Source: Polytrichum commune
Lineage: Eukaryota; Streptophyta; Polytrichopsida; Polytrichales; Polytrichaceae
DNA length: 64,000 bases
Direction: 5' to 3'
NCBI GenBank assembly: GCA_950295325.1
Contig: OX485804.1
Coordinates: 25,668,001-25,732,000, forward strand
Position numbers and translations under genes: made by a program. Position 1 is the stretch's first letter, and each line of letters starts with the position of its first letter. The notes below the pieces were generated by a model. It made no database searches. It saw nothing but the letters and a program-made list of their open reading frames with translations, and was not told the origin of the DNA. This document shows, piece by piece, positions 23,467 to 34,100 of this stretch.

Positions 23467-25611
23467 ATGGTGAAGTTCTTGAAGCCCAACAAGGTCGTGG
23501 TGCTCTTGCAAGGCCGCTATGCCGGCCGCAAGGCTGTCATCGTGAAGAACTTTGACGATGGCACCAAGGAACGCCCTTACGGTCATGCTATCGTTTGCGG
23601 CATCGCCAAGTACCCCCGCAAGGTCTGCCTCTTGATTTCTCTCTTGCTCTCAACCATTCCTCTGATTTTTTCGCCTCTCTTCTCCTCTCCTTTACCTCAG
23701 TCTCATGTCACATCACTTAATTCAATTTCCAGTCCACAGCCGTAAAAGCATGGTGTCGGAATATTTTCGGATGACTGAGAGCGGGCTTCTATTATCCTTT
23801 CTGCTCGTTGATTCTGGAGCCTAGTTTGTGAAAGATACATTTTGGGCACCTCGCCTTGTGAAATATGAAATTGTGTAGTGGCCTCAGTTGAAGTCAAATT
23901 TGTTAAGTACCGTTTCGTCCATAATTCTTATATGTAAGCAAATGGTTCACATTCAAGCATTTGTAAGGGCCTTGATCAGCGTAGTTGCATCATCTCACAT
24001 TTGTTTGATTCAGTCCACAGCCGTAAAGCTACGGTAAGGTGTCGGATTCTCTCGTAGGACTGAGAGTGGGAATGGATTATTCTTTCTGCTCGTTGGAACT
24101 GGAACCTAGTTTGCAGAATGTGAAAGATACATCTTGGACATTGTCTTTTGAAGTCTGAAACGATGTTATGCCCGCCGTTATGAATTCCATCCGAACAAGG
24201 GTGTGGCTTAAACCCAATCCGTTAACCTGGATCCCATGGGGACTCCGAGGTTACGCGGCCTAAGGCCGAAATAGTGCTACGATGACGACCTTCATTGCAT
24301 TGATTTTTCCAGTGTGTCCTACCACCTATGGTCCACCCAATCATAATGGGGTTATGGTATTTTCAACCACCCACATGGAAACCCAGGGCCTTGAGCCTTT
24401 GGGGAGATAGGTTCATTCAAGGTGAACACCTTTGAAAACGAGGAAGTAGTCTTTGGACTTCGAGTGCATTCTAATTATTGGGATTTATTTCTTGTGATGC
24501 TCGTTTCCGGATTACATATTAACTTAGACCAACTTGAAGATGAAGCCTCAACACCATAATTCATGCAGGTAGCAACATCGGAGCCATCTCTATTCCATGC
24601 TAGTCATTTGTGTGAGGATTAGGTCACGCATGCTGCTATGTCCTCATGTCATCAAGGATTCAGCAGCATGATAGACTGAATAACTGACTTGATTCCTCCC
24701 TGTGGTGCGGAAACGCATAGAAGTTGCCTTTAAAATGCTGTCAACCGGATCCTAATGTGATGTCAAAAGCATCAGGGAGAATAAGCGTCATTTGTTGATT
24801 AGGGTTTGGGCTGTTCCAGGTTATCAAGAAGGCGTCCAAGAAGAAAATTGAAAAGCGGTCCAGACTGAAAGCGTTCACAAAAGTCGTCAACTACAACCAC
24901 ATCATGCCTACCAGGTAATTCTTGATGTATGGATAGAGAATTTTCACTTCAGGACACCTTCATTTCACATGGGCATACATGTAACTAGGTTACTGTGATT
25001 GGAAACTCATCACCCTGAACAGTTTAGGAGGACCCTGAACTGGGGGACTCAACAATTTAGACCTCAAAGGTCATTTCCAATGAAACTCTTTCAGCAGAGG
25101 ATACCATGCAATCCACTCCATCAATTGATGTCATAAAATTGACCATCAGAAATATGTAAATAAATCTCTAAAATCTGTTTGGCCTGTGTTTCCAGGTACA
25201 CTTTGGATGTGGATCTGAAGACAGTTGTGACACCAGAGAAGCTGGAGTCAACAGCTAGCCGTGTTGAGGCTAGAAAGGTAAATACCAATTTCTTACGTTT
25301 CCACATTATAGCAGTTCAGCTGTGAGGAGCTGGGGAGTCCTTGTATTACATGTGAACAACAATTAGTTTCCCATAAGTTTTGAAATGGGAATGTGAATCC
25401 TTCAGCTGTGTGTTGTAAGTTGACGGTTCCCCACTGTTCCATCACTTTTTTTGGGTTTGCAATGTTGGAATCATCTGTGTTTTTTGTTTTTCTTGACGTG
25501 AACTTGCAAGCTGAGTTGATTTCTCATTGTTTGCAGGCTGCGAAGGGAGTTCTTGAAGAGAGGTTCAAGACTGGCAAGAACAGGTGGTTCTTCTCCAAGC
25601 TTCGGTTCTGA
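23467..25611 (+). CDS. RPL27: 60S ribosomal protein L27 (eL27), 4 exons, 135 aa
   Basis: Structural protein of the large cytosolic ribosomal subunit. Exons 23467-23622, 24820-24914, 25196-25277 and 25537-25611 join in phase (GT-AG) to 135 residues, the standard plant length. Starts [20 protein letters not shown] (KOW-type fold), continues [20 protein letters not shown], and ends [15 protein letters not shown] before TGA. No anomalies in the coding sequence. Intron 1 is long (about 1.2 kb) and contains a diverged 125-bp direct repeat. Single clear gene; presumably constitutive. Confidence 0.97.
23731..24140. repeat. Diverged direct repeat (about 125 bp) inside RPL27 intron 1
   Basis: CAGTCCACAGCCGTAAA occurs at about 23731 and again at 24012. 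In both copies it is followed by GGTGTCGGA, GACTGAGAG, TTTCTGCTCGTTG and GTGAAAGATACAT. Spacing is about 280 bp and the copies have drifted, so the duplication is old. Confidence 0.85.
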
Positions 25612-26762
25612 GAGCTGTACACACTTAATGGCAGTGAATGTAGAAAAATCCCATTTTTGTACCTGGGTTACACCATTATAAATCAGTGTGGGATTTATCA
25701 TCCTCATTCCAACAGACTAGTGCTTATCTGTTGATTCTCATTTTCCACTATCTCCAGGAGTGCCTTTGAAGCTCTAATTGATGAATTGATGAATGGACCA
25801 CTGGCTTCGACAAAGTTCTTGTAGAAGTTTGTGTGTCTAGTGAGGGATGGACATGAGTATTCATATTTAGGTGGGATGGTTCTGAATTTCCTGAGGAATG
25901 TGGTCTCACAAAGTCCACAGCAGAGGTCTGAACAATGATGTTTGCATGATGTCAAAATTGTGGTGGTTATGAATCAGTCATCTGCATAGGATAGTTTGGG
26001 AAATAGCACAAGCAGTGATGATACTTTCGTTGGATGGCGAAGGTAAAATATCTTCCAAACTTTTTTTGTAAGCTTTTTTGGATTGAGAACTTTGTACTTT
26101 TGTGTCGACTATCGATTTTAACTTGGAGAATCGAGTATACAATTACATTGGAAATGACTGTCTAGTAGTTTCCATCCTTGAATAAAGGGACGAACAGAGG
26201 CATACTTTAAGAAGGTTTTGGACTGCTTAAGAACTCTTTTCTTACAATGCTAGTGGAGTAACAAGAGCAATCTACAATGTACAATCTTGGCATCGGGTGT
26301 GCCAATTCCAATTATATACCATTTCTGTTCAACAAGGTGGTAAAATGTGAGGAGCAAGATGAATTGACACACCTGATGCCAAGATTGTGATTGTAATGAA
26401 TGAGAATCTGCCTTGCGTAGTTTGAGAAATAGCAGAAGTGGAAATGATACTTTTGGTTGGCTGATAAGTGAAATTTTCCTTCCACCTTTTTTTTTACTTT
26501 TAAGTTTTATAACTCTGAGGATTATTCTGTTTAGTCAACGTGTTTGGTGACTTTTAATTTTAAACTTTTAAGTAGCGTAACTTCAACTTTAACTTCAAAC
26601 ATAGTATATAAGCCAGATGAGAGAGTCCAACTTCATTTAGTATATCTTGCAATTATGTGCAAGGTTGATACTAAAACATACCACATTGTTGAGTGTTCTC
26701 AACATTGATTCGCAGCTGATTGTGTCAATATCCCTAACTTCTTAATTTTACACATCCACCCA
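25612..26762. other. RPL27 3' flank and duplicated block upstream of RING gene
   Basis: Sequence at about 25935-26070 (ending GATGATACTTTCGTTGG) recurs, diverged, at about 26370-26465 (AATGATACTTTTGGTTGG), an offset near 425 bp. Between them lies an imperfect 27-bp inverted repeat at 26281-26388. A TATATAAG near 26608 may be the TATA box of the RING gene. Confidence 0.6.
26281..26388. repeat. 27-bp near-perfect inverted repeat (hairpin)
   Basis: 26281-26307 (ACAATCTTGGCATCGGGTGT...) pairs with 26362-26388 with two mismatches in 27 and a 54-nt loop. Pairing can extend about 9 bp outward with one bulge (TACAAT on both sides). The foldback size is compatible with a small hairpin precursor or a MITE remnant. 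Confidence 0.75.
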
Positions 26763-27206
26763 ATGGCAACTACTTGGCTGATGGCCAAAAACAAAACATT
26801 GAACAGAAAACGTCGTGTCGTTGTTGTGAAAACCATCGGAGGCAAGATTCCCAGAAGCCAAGCGTGCCAAAGGTATGGGGACAAGCAAGATGGGGGCAAG
26901 CAACAAAAGTTTGTCAACTACATAATGTTATATAAACCGGACGAGGAAGAGGCTCCTATCATGAAAGTAATCAAGAAGAATACTGATGACTTTGATTGCA
27001 ACATTTGTTGGAGAGACGTAGCTCAAGGCTGCATAATTATCACTCCTTGCAACCACCAGTTTTGTGAGGCATGTTTGAAGCAGTGGCTTACGACACAGAT
27101 TGGACAACATCTAAAATGCACATGTCCAATGTGCCGAGAAGACCGGCAGGAAACAGCAAAACTTTTGGGAGTTTTAGTAGATCTTGAGGAAGGTGTGGAG
27201 GTTTAG
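26763..27206 (+). CDS. Small RING-HC finger protein (putative E3 ubiquitin ligase), 147 aa
   Basis: Single-exon frame. N-terminal 70 residues are basic (NRKRRVVVVK) and of unknown function. The RING domain covers about 79-124: C79-x2-C82, C96-x-H98, C101-x2-C104, C121-x2-C124, a full C3HC4 set (CNICWRDV, PCNHQFCEACLKQW, CPMCRE). Such domains recruit E2 enzymes, so a ubiquitin ligase role is likely, but the substrate cannot be guessed. A short acidic tail follows. The upstream region (26600-26762) and the gene itself are duplicated as a pseudogene about 3.1 kb downstream. The intact zinc ligands here, against decay in the second copy, suggest this one is or was recently functional. Confidence 0.72.
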   Translation: MATTWLMAKNKTLNRKRRVVVVKTIGGKIPRSQACQRYGDKQDGGKQQKFVNYIMLYKPDEEEAPIMKVIKKNTDDFDCNICWRDVAQGCIIITPCNHQFCEACLKQWLTTQIGQHLKCTCPMCREDRQETAKLLGVLVDLEEGVEV

Positions 27207-28414
27207 GAAAACTATCACAAAGGTTCCTTGAGATTTTAACCCTTGAAGGAACAGGGTTATGTTTATATGTGACACGTGGGAAATTGTATGAATGCCCAAC
27301 AAGAATTGAAATGGTCTTTAATTTGGGTGTATGATGTTGGATCCATATGATATGAGCGCAACCTAAATAGATGATAAGAGTGATCTGATGAACGTGGTAT
27401 ATTCTTGAGTCTAGGTCATTTATATAAGCTCCAAATCTTCTACAGTTCATTTTATGTAGATGTATGTCTCTCTTACTAGAATAATGCATGTGATTAAATA
27501 GAATAGTTTTGGACAAGGTTGCTTTTGACAAGCATAGCTCAGAACATTTGGAAGTAAGCTTTAGACCCATATAAATGATAGGTCCTTTGAGGTCCGAAAC
27601 AACCTCTTGGACCTTAACTCTTAATAACTTGTGCGACCACAAAGTGGTCGATTTGTGGTCAAAGGACCAAACTATCAATCCCCAGACCTTTGTTGGAGAT
27701 ACTCCTTGCAGAGAATGTTTAAGTTGGGTTACAATGCATCAAATTTGTAGATTCTACATTGTTGAGGAAATTCAGATGTCGGTGTCCAAATGCAAACTAA
27801 ATTCTAGGGATGCTTGAATCCTTTTGGATCTTCTTATGATTACATACTATCTATACAACAAACAAAAATTTGGATAAAATTTTATGCTTAATTTTTTTTT
27901 TCAAGTTTATCTTTTATTCATTGGAAAAAACCATAACTAATCCAAATATGGTGCAATCATGTTAAACATCTGGTATAGCTTCAATATACATTTGTGTATT
28001 GACGTAGGATTTTACTTAGAATTTGCATGTATGTACATAAGTTTTCATACATTTATAGTTCAACACTATAGTTGATATTGTATCTACATAAGTCCTCCCA
28101 GAGACCCCATGAAGACTTTCCACCAACACATTGGATATTGGTTATAGGAGAAAATTAGCACAAAATACAATCTATCACTCACATTGGTTTTCTTGAAAAA
28201 CAATCAATGTGGTCCACTCTATTCTTCTACTAGAAATTTAGTGTGGGGTTTAGAAGATTTTTATGGCCCACAATGATAGGACTATATACTGTGGTATATT
28301 CCATGTAACTTCCCTTGGCTTGATATTACAAGGCTTTTGGGGGGCAAGTTCCAAGCTGGATTAGTATCCCTAGAATAGCCAGTCCTTGTTACCTTCACCA
28401 AGATCACCTTACTA
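27207..28414. other. Intergenic DNA after RING gene
   Basis: An antisense ORF at 27088-27678 overlaps the RING gene 3' end but shows no known motif. The rest is AT-rich and unassigned. Confidence 0.4.
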
Positions 28415-28732
28415 CACTAAAAAGGATATTTAGTGTTTGATTATATTTTATGTTGTTACCACCCTACCCTCCTCAACATTTATTTTCAATTCCTTGACAA
28501 TTAGTGTCAGACATAAATATGCTGCTACCTTCCCTACTGCCACCTCCCTTACTATATCCTTTTTTTCATATCCTTACTAACACTGAATTCAAACATGTAA
28601 CTTCCACATATTACCATAGTTGATATTTAGTGTTTGAGTTTACATTTAATGTTCTTTACTTTCATAGGGTTATTGAAATTAAATGTATATGTTCCTATCG
28701 AATGTATCAAATACTAAATATCCTTTTTAGTG
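28415..28732. mobile_element. MITE, 318 bp, TIR CACTAAAAAGGATATTTAG, TA target duplication
   Basis: Left end CACTAAAAAGGATATTTAGT and right end (reverse complement) agree except for one base over about 28 bp. TA flanks both ends (28413-28414, 28733-28734). No ORF. The TA duplication points to a Tc1/mariner-type (Stowaway-like) element; the CACTA start would otherwise suggest CACTA elements, but those make 3-bp duplications. Confidence 0.75.
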
Positions 28733-29857
28733 TAGTGGAGGGTATTTTAGTGTTCAAAGTGGTGTTGAAAATTTGGTTGGATGACAAGAGAAAATTTCCT
28801 TGGACCTTTTTCTTTCTTTTTCTTTTTCTATTTAAAAAAAAATCTTTCTTTCTTTACTCTCAGTTTTCATTCATAATTGAGGACTCTTGTCTTTATCAAC
28901 CTGTGTGTTGAGCTTATAAGTTTTTGTTAACCTATGGGTAACCTTCAAATCAAAAAGTGTTTCTGAAAGTAAAAGCCAAAAGCTAAGATCTAAAAATCAA
29001 AATTAAATAAATCAAAAACCCAGGGGTGCATTGTACTAAACATGTACGACTATACATGAGTGCACAAAAGGGTCATTAAAATGAACTTTACGGTATTATG
29101 AATACACATGCTACACAAATGATAACTCATAGTTATGTACGTGTATGAAGGTCCAATAAAGAAATATACAACATTTGTACTTGTATGGTAGTGTCCATCA
29201 AACATGGAGATTGGTTGAAGTTGGTACCAAATAGGAACCAACAAGTGAAAATACAATCATATTGGTCATTTAATGACAGACTTAGAAACAATAATTGCAT
29301 TAGCTTCGAAGACATATATGTAGACTCAAATGCGTATGAGTTACATCCAGGGATCAAGTAGTCTTCAACGACTCTCTTGATGAGTGCTAGGATTTTGCAT
29401 TATACATATGTCACATGGGTTGATTGTTATCCCAAAGCATATTTGTATACTTATATGAATGAGAATATATGGATGCAATTTTTATATATATACATACTAT
29501 CCCTTGTATTAAATTATTGAAATTATACATGTATTGTTTAATTTCACACACAAAAGAAGAACTTATATATAAAGAGTTTTTAGAGTATGTTGTGAATGCA
29601 CATGATTCTTGGTTTTAATGACAAGTGCACCCCTTGGGATTTAAAATAACATGGTTACCTTATAAATTCAACTTTTACTTCTAATGTAATATATAACCTA
29701 GACGACAAACTCCAACCTCATTAATTGCATCGTGTGATTATGTGCAAGCTTGAAAGTAAAACACATCACATTGTTTTCGAGTGCTTCCAACAACGATTCA
29801 CAGCTGAGTGCTTGAATTACATCTCCAACATTTTTTAGTTTCTATATGCACAAGGTA
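28733..29857. other. Intergenic DNA with duplicated RING-gene upstream block
   Basis: 28750-28815 resembles 26440-26500 (TTTGGTTGGATGACAAG against TTTGGTTGGCTGATAAG). 29694-29857 resembles 26605-26762 (ATTATGTGCAAG, CACATTGTT, GATTCACAGCTGA). Between them lies about 0.9 kb without a counterpart near the intact RING gene. Confidence 0.6.
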
Positions 29858-30450
29858 ATGGCATCTACTCAAATGGAGCTCATTGAGAATCAACCAAGGC
29901 AAAGACGAGAGCGCAACCTCAAAGTTAACATCGGAATGCATAAATAACCAATGTCAGGCAATCCAACGTGAATTTGAGTATGTTGGCCCTACCTTGCTCA
30001 AGAATCCTCTTGGTGCAGGGTGGGGTTTACTGCCTACCTTGCTGTGGGTGGGCTCCTGGCTTCCTACCTACCTAACTGATTTTCTTCTATCAAGTGGAGA
30101 GAAGATTTCATAGCGGGAATCGAACCGCCAACCACTCCATTTGGATATGGGTACCTCTCCACTATCACCCAACAGTTTAAGGTCATCTCAAACCTTAAGC
30201 ACCAGCAACAAAAGGGGATACAATAATTGTTGTTTATTTGGCCTCGGAGCTCAAGGAAGAAGCTCCTCTTGCCCGCTATGAGAGTCCGAAGAAGGATAGT
30301 GAGTTTGATTGCAACGTTTGTTTGGAAAATTTTGGTCAAAGGCCTTGTTCTTATCACTCCTTGTGACCACCTCTTTTGATACCCATGTTTGAAGAGGTGG
30401 TTCGAACGCACGTGCATTGATGTTCAAATAGAACATATGTATTTGCATCG
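29858..30450 (+). pseudogene. Broken second copy of the RING finger gene
   Basis: Starts ATGGCATCTACTC like the intact gene (ATGGCAACTACTT) and keeps the block GAGTTTGATTGCAACGTTTG (FDCNVC). It is wrecked by stop codons (TAA near 29942), by an insertion of roughly 200 bp carrying a tRNA-like box B, and by a frameshift after CNVCLENFGQ. The second half of the RING reads ITPCDHLF, a stop, then PCLKRWF in another frame. The final CPMC pair is not found. Described only as a decayed copy; no functional product is expected. Confidence 0.8.
29980..30172 (-). mobile_element. SINE-like (tRNA-derived) insertion in the RING pseudogene
   Basis: On the minus strand from about 30170 the sequence reads GGGTGATAGTGGAGAGGTAC, A-box-like, then GGTTCGATTCC (30126-30116), an exact match to the pol III box B consensus, about 30 bases later. 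The segment is absent from the intact RING gene at the equivalent place. No clear A-tail or target duplication was found, so boundaries are approximate. The T-stem does not pair well enough for a working tRNA. Confidence 0.45.
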
Positions 30451-31164
30451 AAGGGCACATGGGCTGCATATTTGAACTTAAATCCTCAATAACATCAAAC
30501 CATATATCTAATTCAAATAATGCACTTGAGGAATAAATTGATTTCAAATGGGGTCACTTTTGACGTGATTGGCTAAAAATGAAAGTATGTAGCTTAAATA
30601 TGTTATTTATTTTATTTATTTATTTGGCTTGGAGAGGCCCTTTTAGACGCTTAGGGGTTAAAGAATGTGGGTGTAATTCTTGAAAAACCTCAATCGTATG
30701 ACATTTGAGGCCCAAATATCATAGTATCAAGAATACCTCATTCAGATGATATGCCACTTTCTTGCATGATCAAACATGTCATATTAAAGAGGGAGCACAT
30801 TATTCACCTTCACAATCCGGTCTGTTGATCCTTAACATAAAACATCCCTACTGCAAAAGTCCAAATTGGTTTAAGTCACTGTCAAGTGAAGACATCGTTC
30901 ATTGGCAACTCAAAACACAAAGGTCATGATCATAGAAATTGATGGACCTTCGCCATAAAAATTATCCTCATGTATTTGTAGCAAAAATCATTGAAAGACA
31001 GATATGATTGTGCCAAAGGCTACATGTACATGCAAGGCGCAGCATGTCCAATAAATGGAGGGCACAATTACAAGAACAAAAATATGGCCCTCAAGGGAAA
31101 GGGAATCCAACACCTGACAATGCCATGAATCAAGGTTCTAAAGAAAAGCCTGATCTAAGAAATC
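30451..31164. other. Intergenic DNA, 3' flank of the membrane-protein gene
   Basis: AT-rich, with a TTTA repeat near 30605-30625. No gene seen. The end nearest 31165 is likely the 3' UTR of the minus-strand gene. Confidence 0.4.
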
Positions 31165-34100
31165 TTATTCATTACCAGTAAGTAAATTCCATGATCCTCG
31201 GAAAAAGCCTATGATTTTTTCAAACAACTCTAGGAACCACCCAATGACCACAAAGATAATGTGAATGATTTTAGAGCATATAGATTTGATGGTTGTGATT
31301 GAAAAATTCCAAGCAGACACTGGCCAATAATAAGGATGCAGCAATCTAAAGAAGAGGCTGATGAGGTGCCTTGAATGCCGCCCTACCTGCAAAATAACAT
31401 TGAGATCTTCTGGGGTGAGGTAGTCATCATTCAGACTCAAATTTCCTGATTACATACTTGCAACTAGAGGCGCCAACCTTCAACCCTGAACCTTCAAAAG
31501 CCAAGATTTAACCAATACAAGATAATTGACAATTTCAAAAACTATAGCAAGCTAAAGAAGTATTCCTCATGCATAGAGTATTAAACAGTTATCACTTGCA
31601 CATAGCTTTACACAAAACTGGACATACTGGACCGGAGTAAAACTGCAGACTTCAAACTTGTATTTATGGTAGGCTCTAAACTATAATGATTGTGGGTGTC
31701 AAGGACCAATAAATCTGAAGTGAGAACCATTCGTTAGAGAGCTCAGTCACGTATATTTTTCAAACTACTTAGAAGGCCTTTGACCCAATAATATTCAATC
31801 CCAATTTTGCACAGTTCGACCTTTGGTTTAGTTTTAAGGGCCCTCAGAGTATCATGGCCGCAGGCTCTTGGCGTAGAGTAACGTGGTTCTCAGGCCACAG
31901 GAACCCTTACAGCAATGATCACAATAGAGGAATATGAGCCTAAAATGGACACTTTCATTGAATGGTTACAAATGTACGAATCTCCTAGATTTACTTCTTA
32001 CAATAAATAGACATGCTACAACACACACGATTTTGACCACCATAACATCTAGAATGTTCTAGGCTCCCAAATTTGATACCAGATCTTTTTTTTAATACCC
32101 TGTATGGGATTGACCCAAAGCATTGAACAAAGAAGACAAAAGTGTAGATAATATGTGAGGGTGCAAATATCACTCTGGGACTGATTGACCAATCCATCTT
32201 ATGAAAATTCTACTCCACTGAGCAGATATTACTCCCACTTACCGGGAACAGTTCATCTAATGTGTCCCAGGCAGCATGTCGAACAGGCCGTGTTGGGTAC
32301 ATAGGTCCTCCAGGGGCTGTGAAGGAGTACAATGCTGTTTTTAAACGTGTGCTTGTAGTGGCCCGCAACTCAACACCTTTAAATCATGGGACAAAAAACA
32401 TCAGCCATGATCACATATTGCTGATATCTGTTGACAAATATGTGCTCACTGCATGATCATGGAATAAACAGTTGTAACCTGAGAAAATAATAGATGTATC
32501 TATCAGAAACTATAGTAGTACCTTTGAGGGCCTTCATGCTATTCAGATAATGAAGCAGCACAGGTTCAACCTTCACCTTCTGCAACTGAAGTTTTCCCAC
32601 AAACATATGAGACAAGATACACTTATGGAAACAAGTCCAGACCTGGTCAAAGATGTACAAAACAGTCAAACAATTCAACCTCACTCTAGGTTTGTTTGTA
32701 AATGTTGATTGCATGTTTTCATGACTGTTTTTGGTTACTGTAAAATGAGAATATTGAGAAGGAACTACTGTAACTACCTTCTTCAAGACAGAATATAATC
32801 TACAAATTCCCTAGCAATCAACAGGATGAGCTTTCTGAAGCTGTACCTGATCTGTGAGCTCTGCAACAAACATGTCTGCTGGCTCAAGCACAACATCATC
32901 TATTGTAGGGAAGTTCTTCAAGTAATAGCCCAACCTGTCAGCTGCACACAAGCATTGTTACGTATACTAATACCTAGCAACTTCCTTCAATACGGAATAC
33001 AGAAACACACTGGTATTTAAATAAAGTGAGCATATTCCTCAAATCAATAAAGCTTGCCCTACTCACTGGTTTTGCAATGCCAAGACTCTAGTCTAACAAG
33101 TCCACACCACTTTCACGTGTACACTATTTCTGTGTCAATATATTTTAGTTTCATATTAACATGCAGTTGATGTATATACCTGGTTCATAGTACAACAGAT
33201 ATCTAGATACCAGTAAAAGAAGATCTTGTTGAGCCTGCCCAACCAAAAGGAAAGTCATGTCAACATCTACCAAAAACTTGGAAGAATTCAATACAAAATG
33301 GATAAAGACCAAATTAAGTATCAAGCACTAAGGAGTACTCCAACAACCACAAAATGGAGGCATCGAGCTTCAATGCAAAGGGAGCGTGAAGGGATCCAAC
33401 AAAACACCTGTACAGGAACTCGTGAAAGACGAACAGGGTCCAATACAACCTCCTCAAAAGTGTACTGCAATTGTAACAACAAAATCCAATCCTCAGAGAA
33501 CTAAATAGCATTCCCTCTCCATTGTTAAAATAATTTCAAATGAAGTACACCAATGTGTACAAAAACTAGAATTTGACTGTCTTCGCATAGAAGGCCATAA
33601 AGAACTCCAATTCCTGCTTTAAAACAATCCGCCAGGAGATACATCAAAGATGGCCATGTTGTATACTACTTACATTGAACATAGAGAAGAATCTGCGAAC
33701 ATTGCTTTGTGCATCAATCCTTCACAGCAATACAGATGAACAAGGCCAGTGTAGTCGATCAGAAATGAGACATGAGGAACCTGAAGGCTCAAATCCAAAA
33801 GAGACCAACTTATGTCATTCCATGTAAAGCCATTCATACTGACTAGCCCAACTTTAAGCTTCTTTGCTCCAAGGCTCTGACAGCTCAAGGTACATGCATG
33901 TGCTAGGCAATAGAGACCAACCATACCAGAATATATTGCTCGCACCCTCCACAAAAGCTGTTGAGTATCTTAAATAGCCATCTGACTCCTCTCTTGGAAT
34001 TTCAAATAACTGTCAAGCCCACTACAATTCTGTCACAACCAGTCCACAATAGACATTCATCATCCATGCTTGCACAAGCCCAACAAAACAAAAGAAGTCA

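Noticed and set aside
30100-30172. tRNA gene on the minus strand
   Set aside because: Box B is perfect, but the T-stem and acceptor do not pair; a SINE-like origin explains it better.
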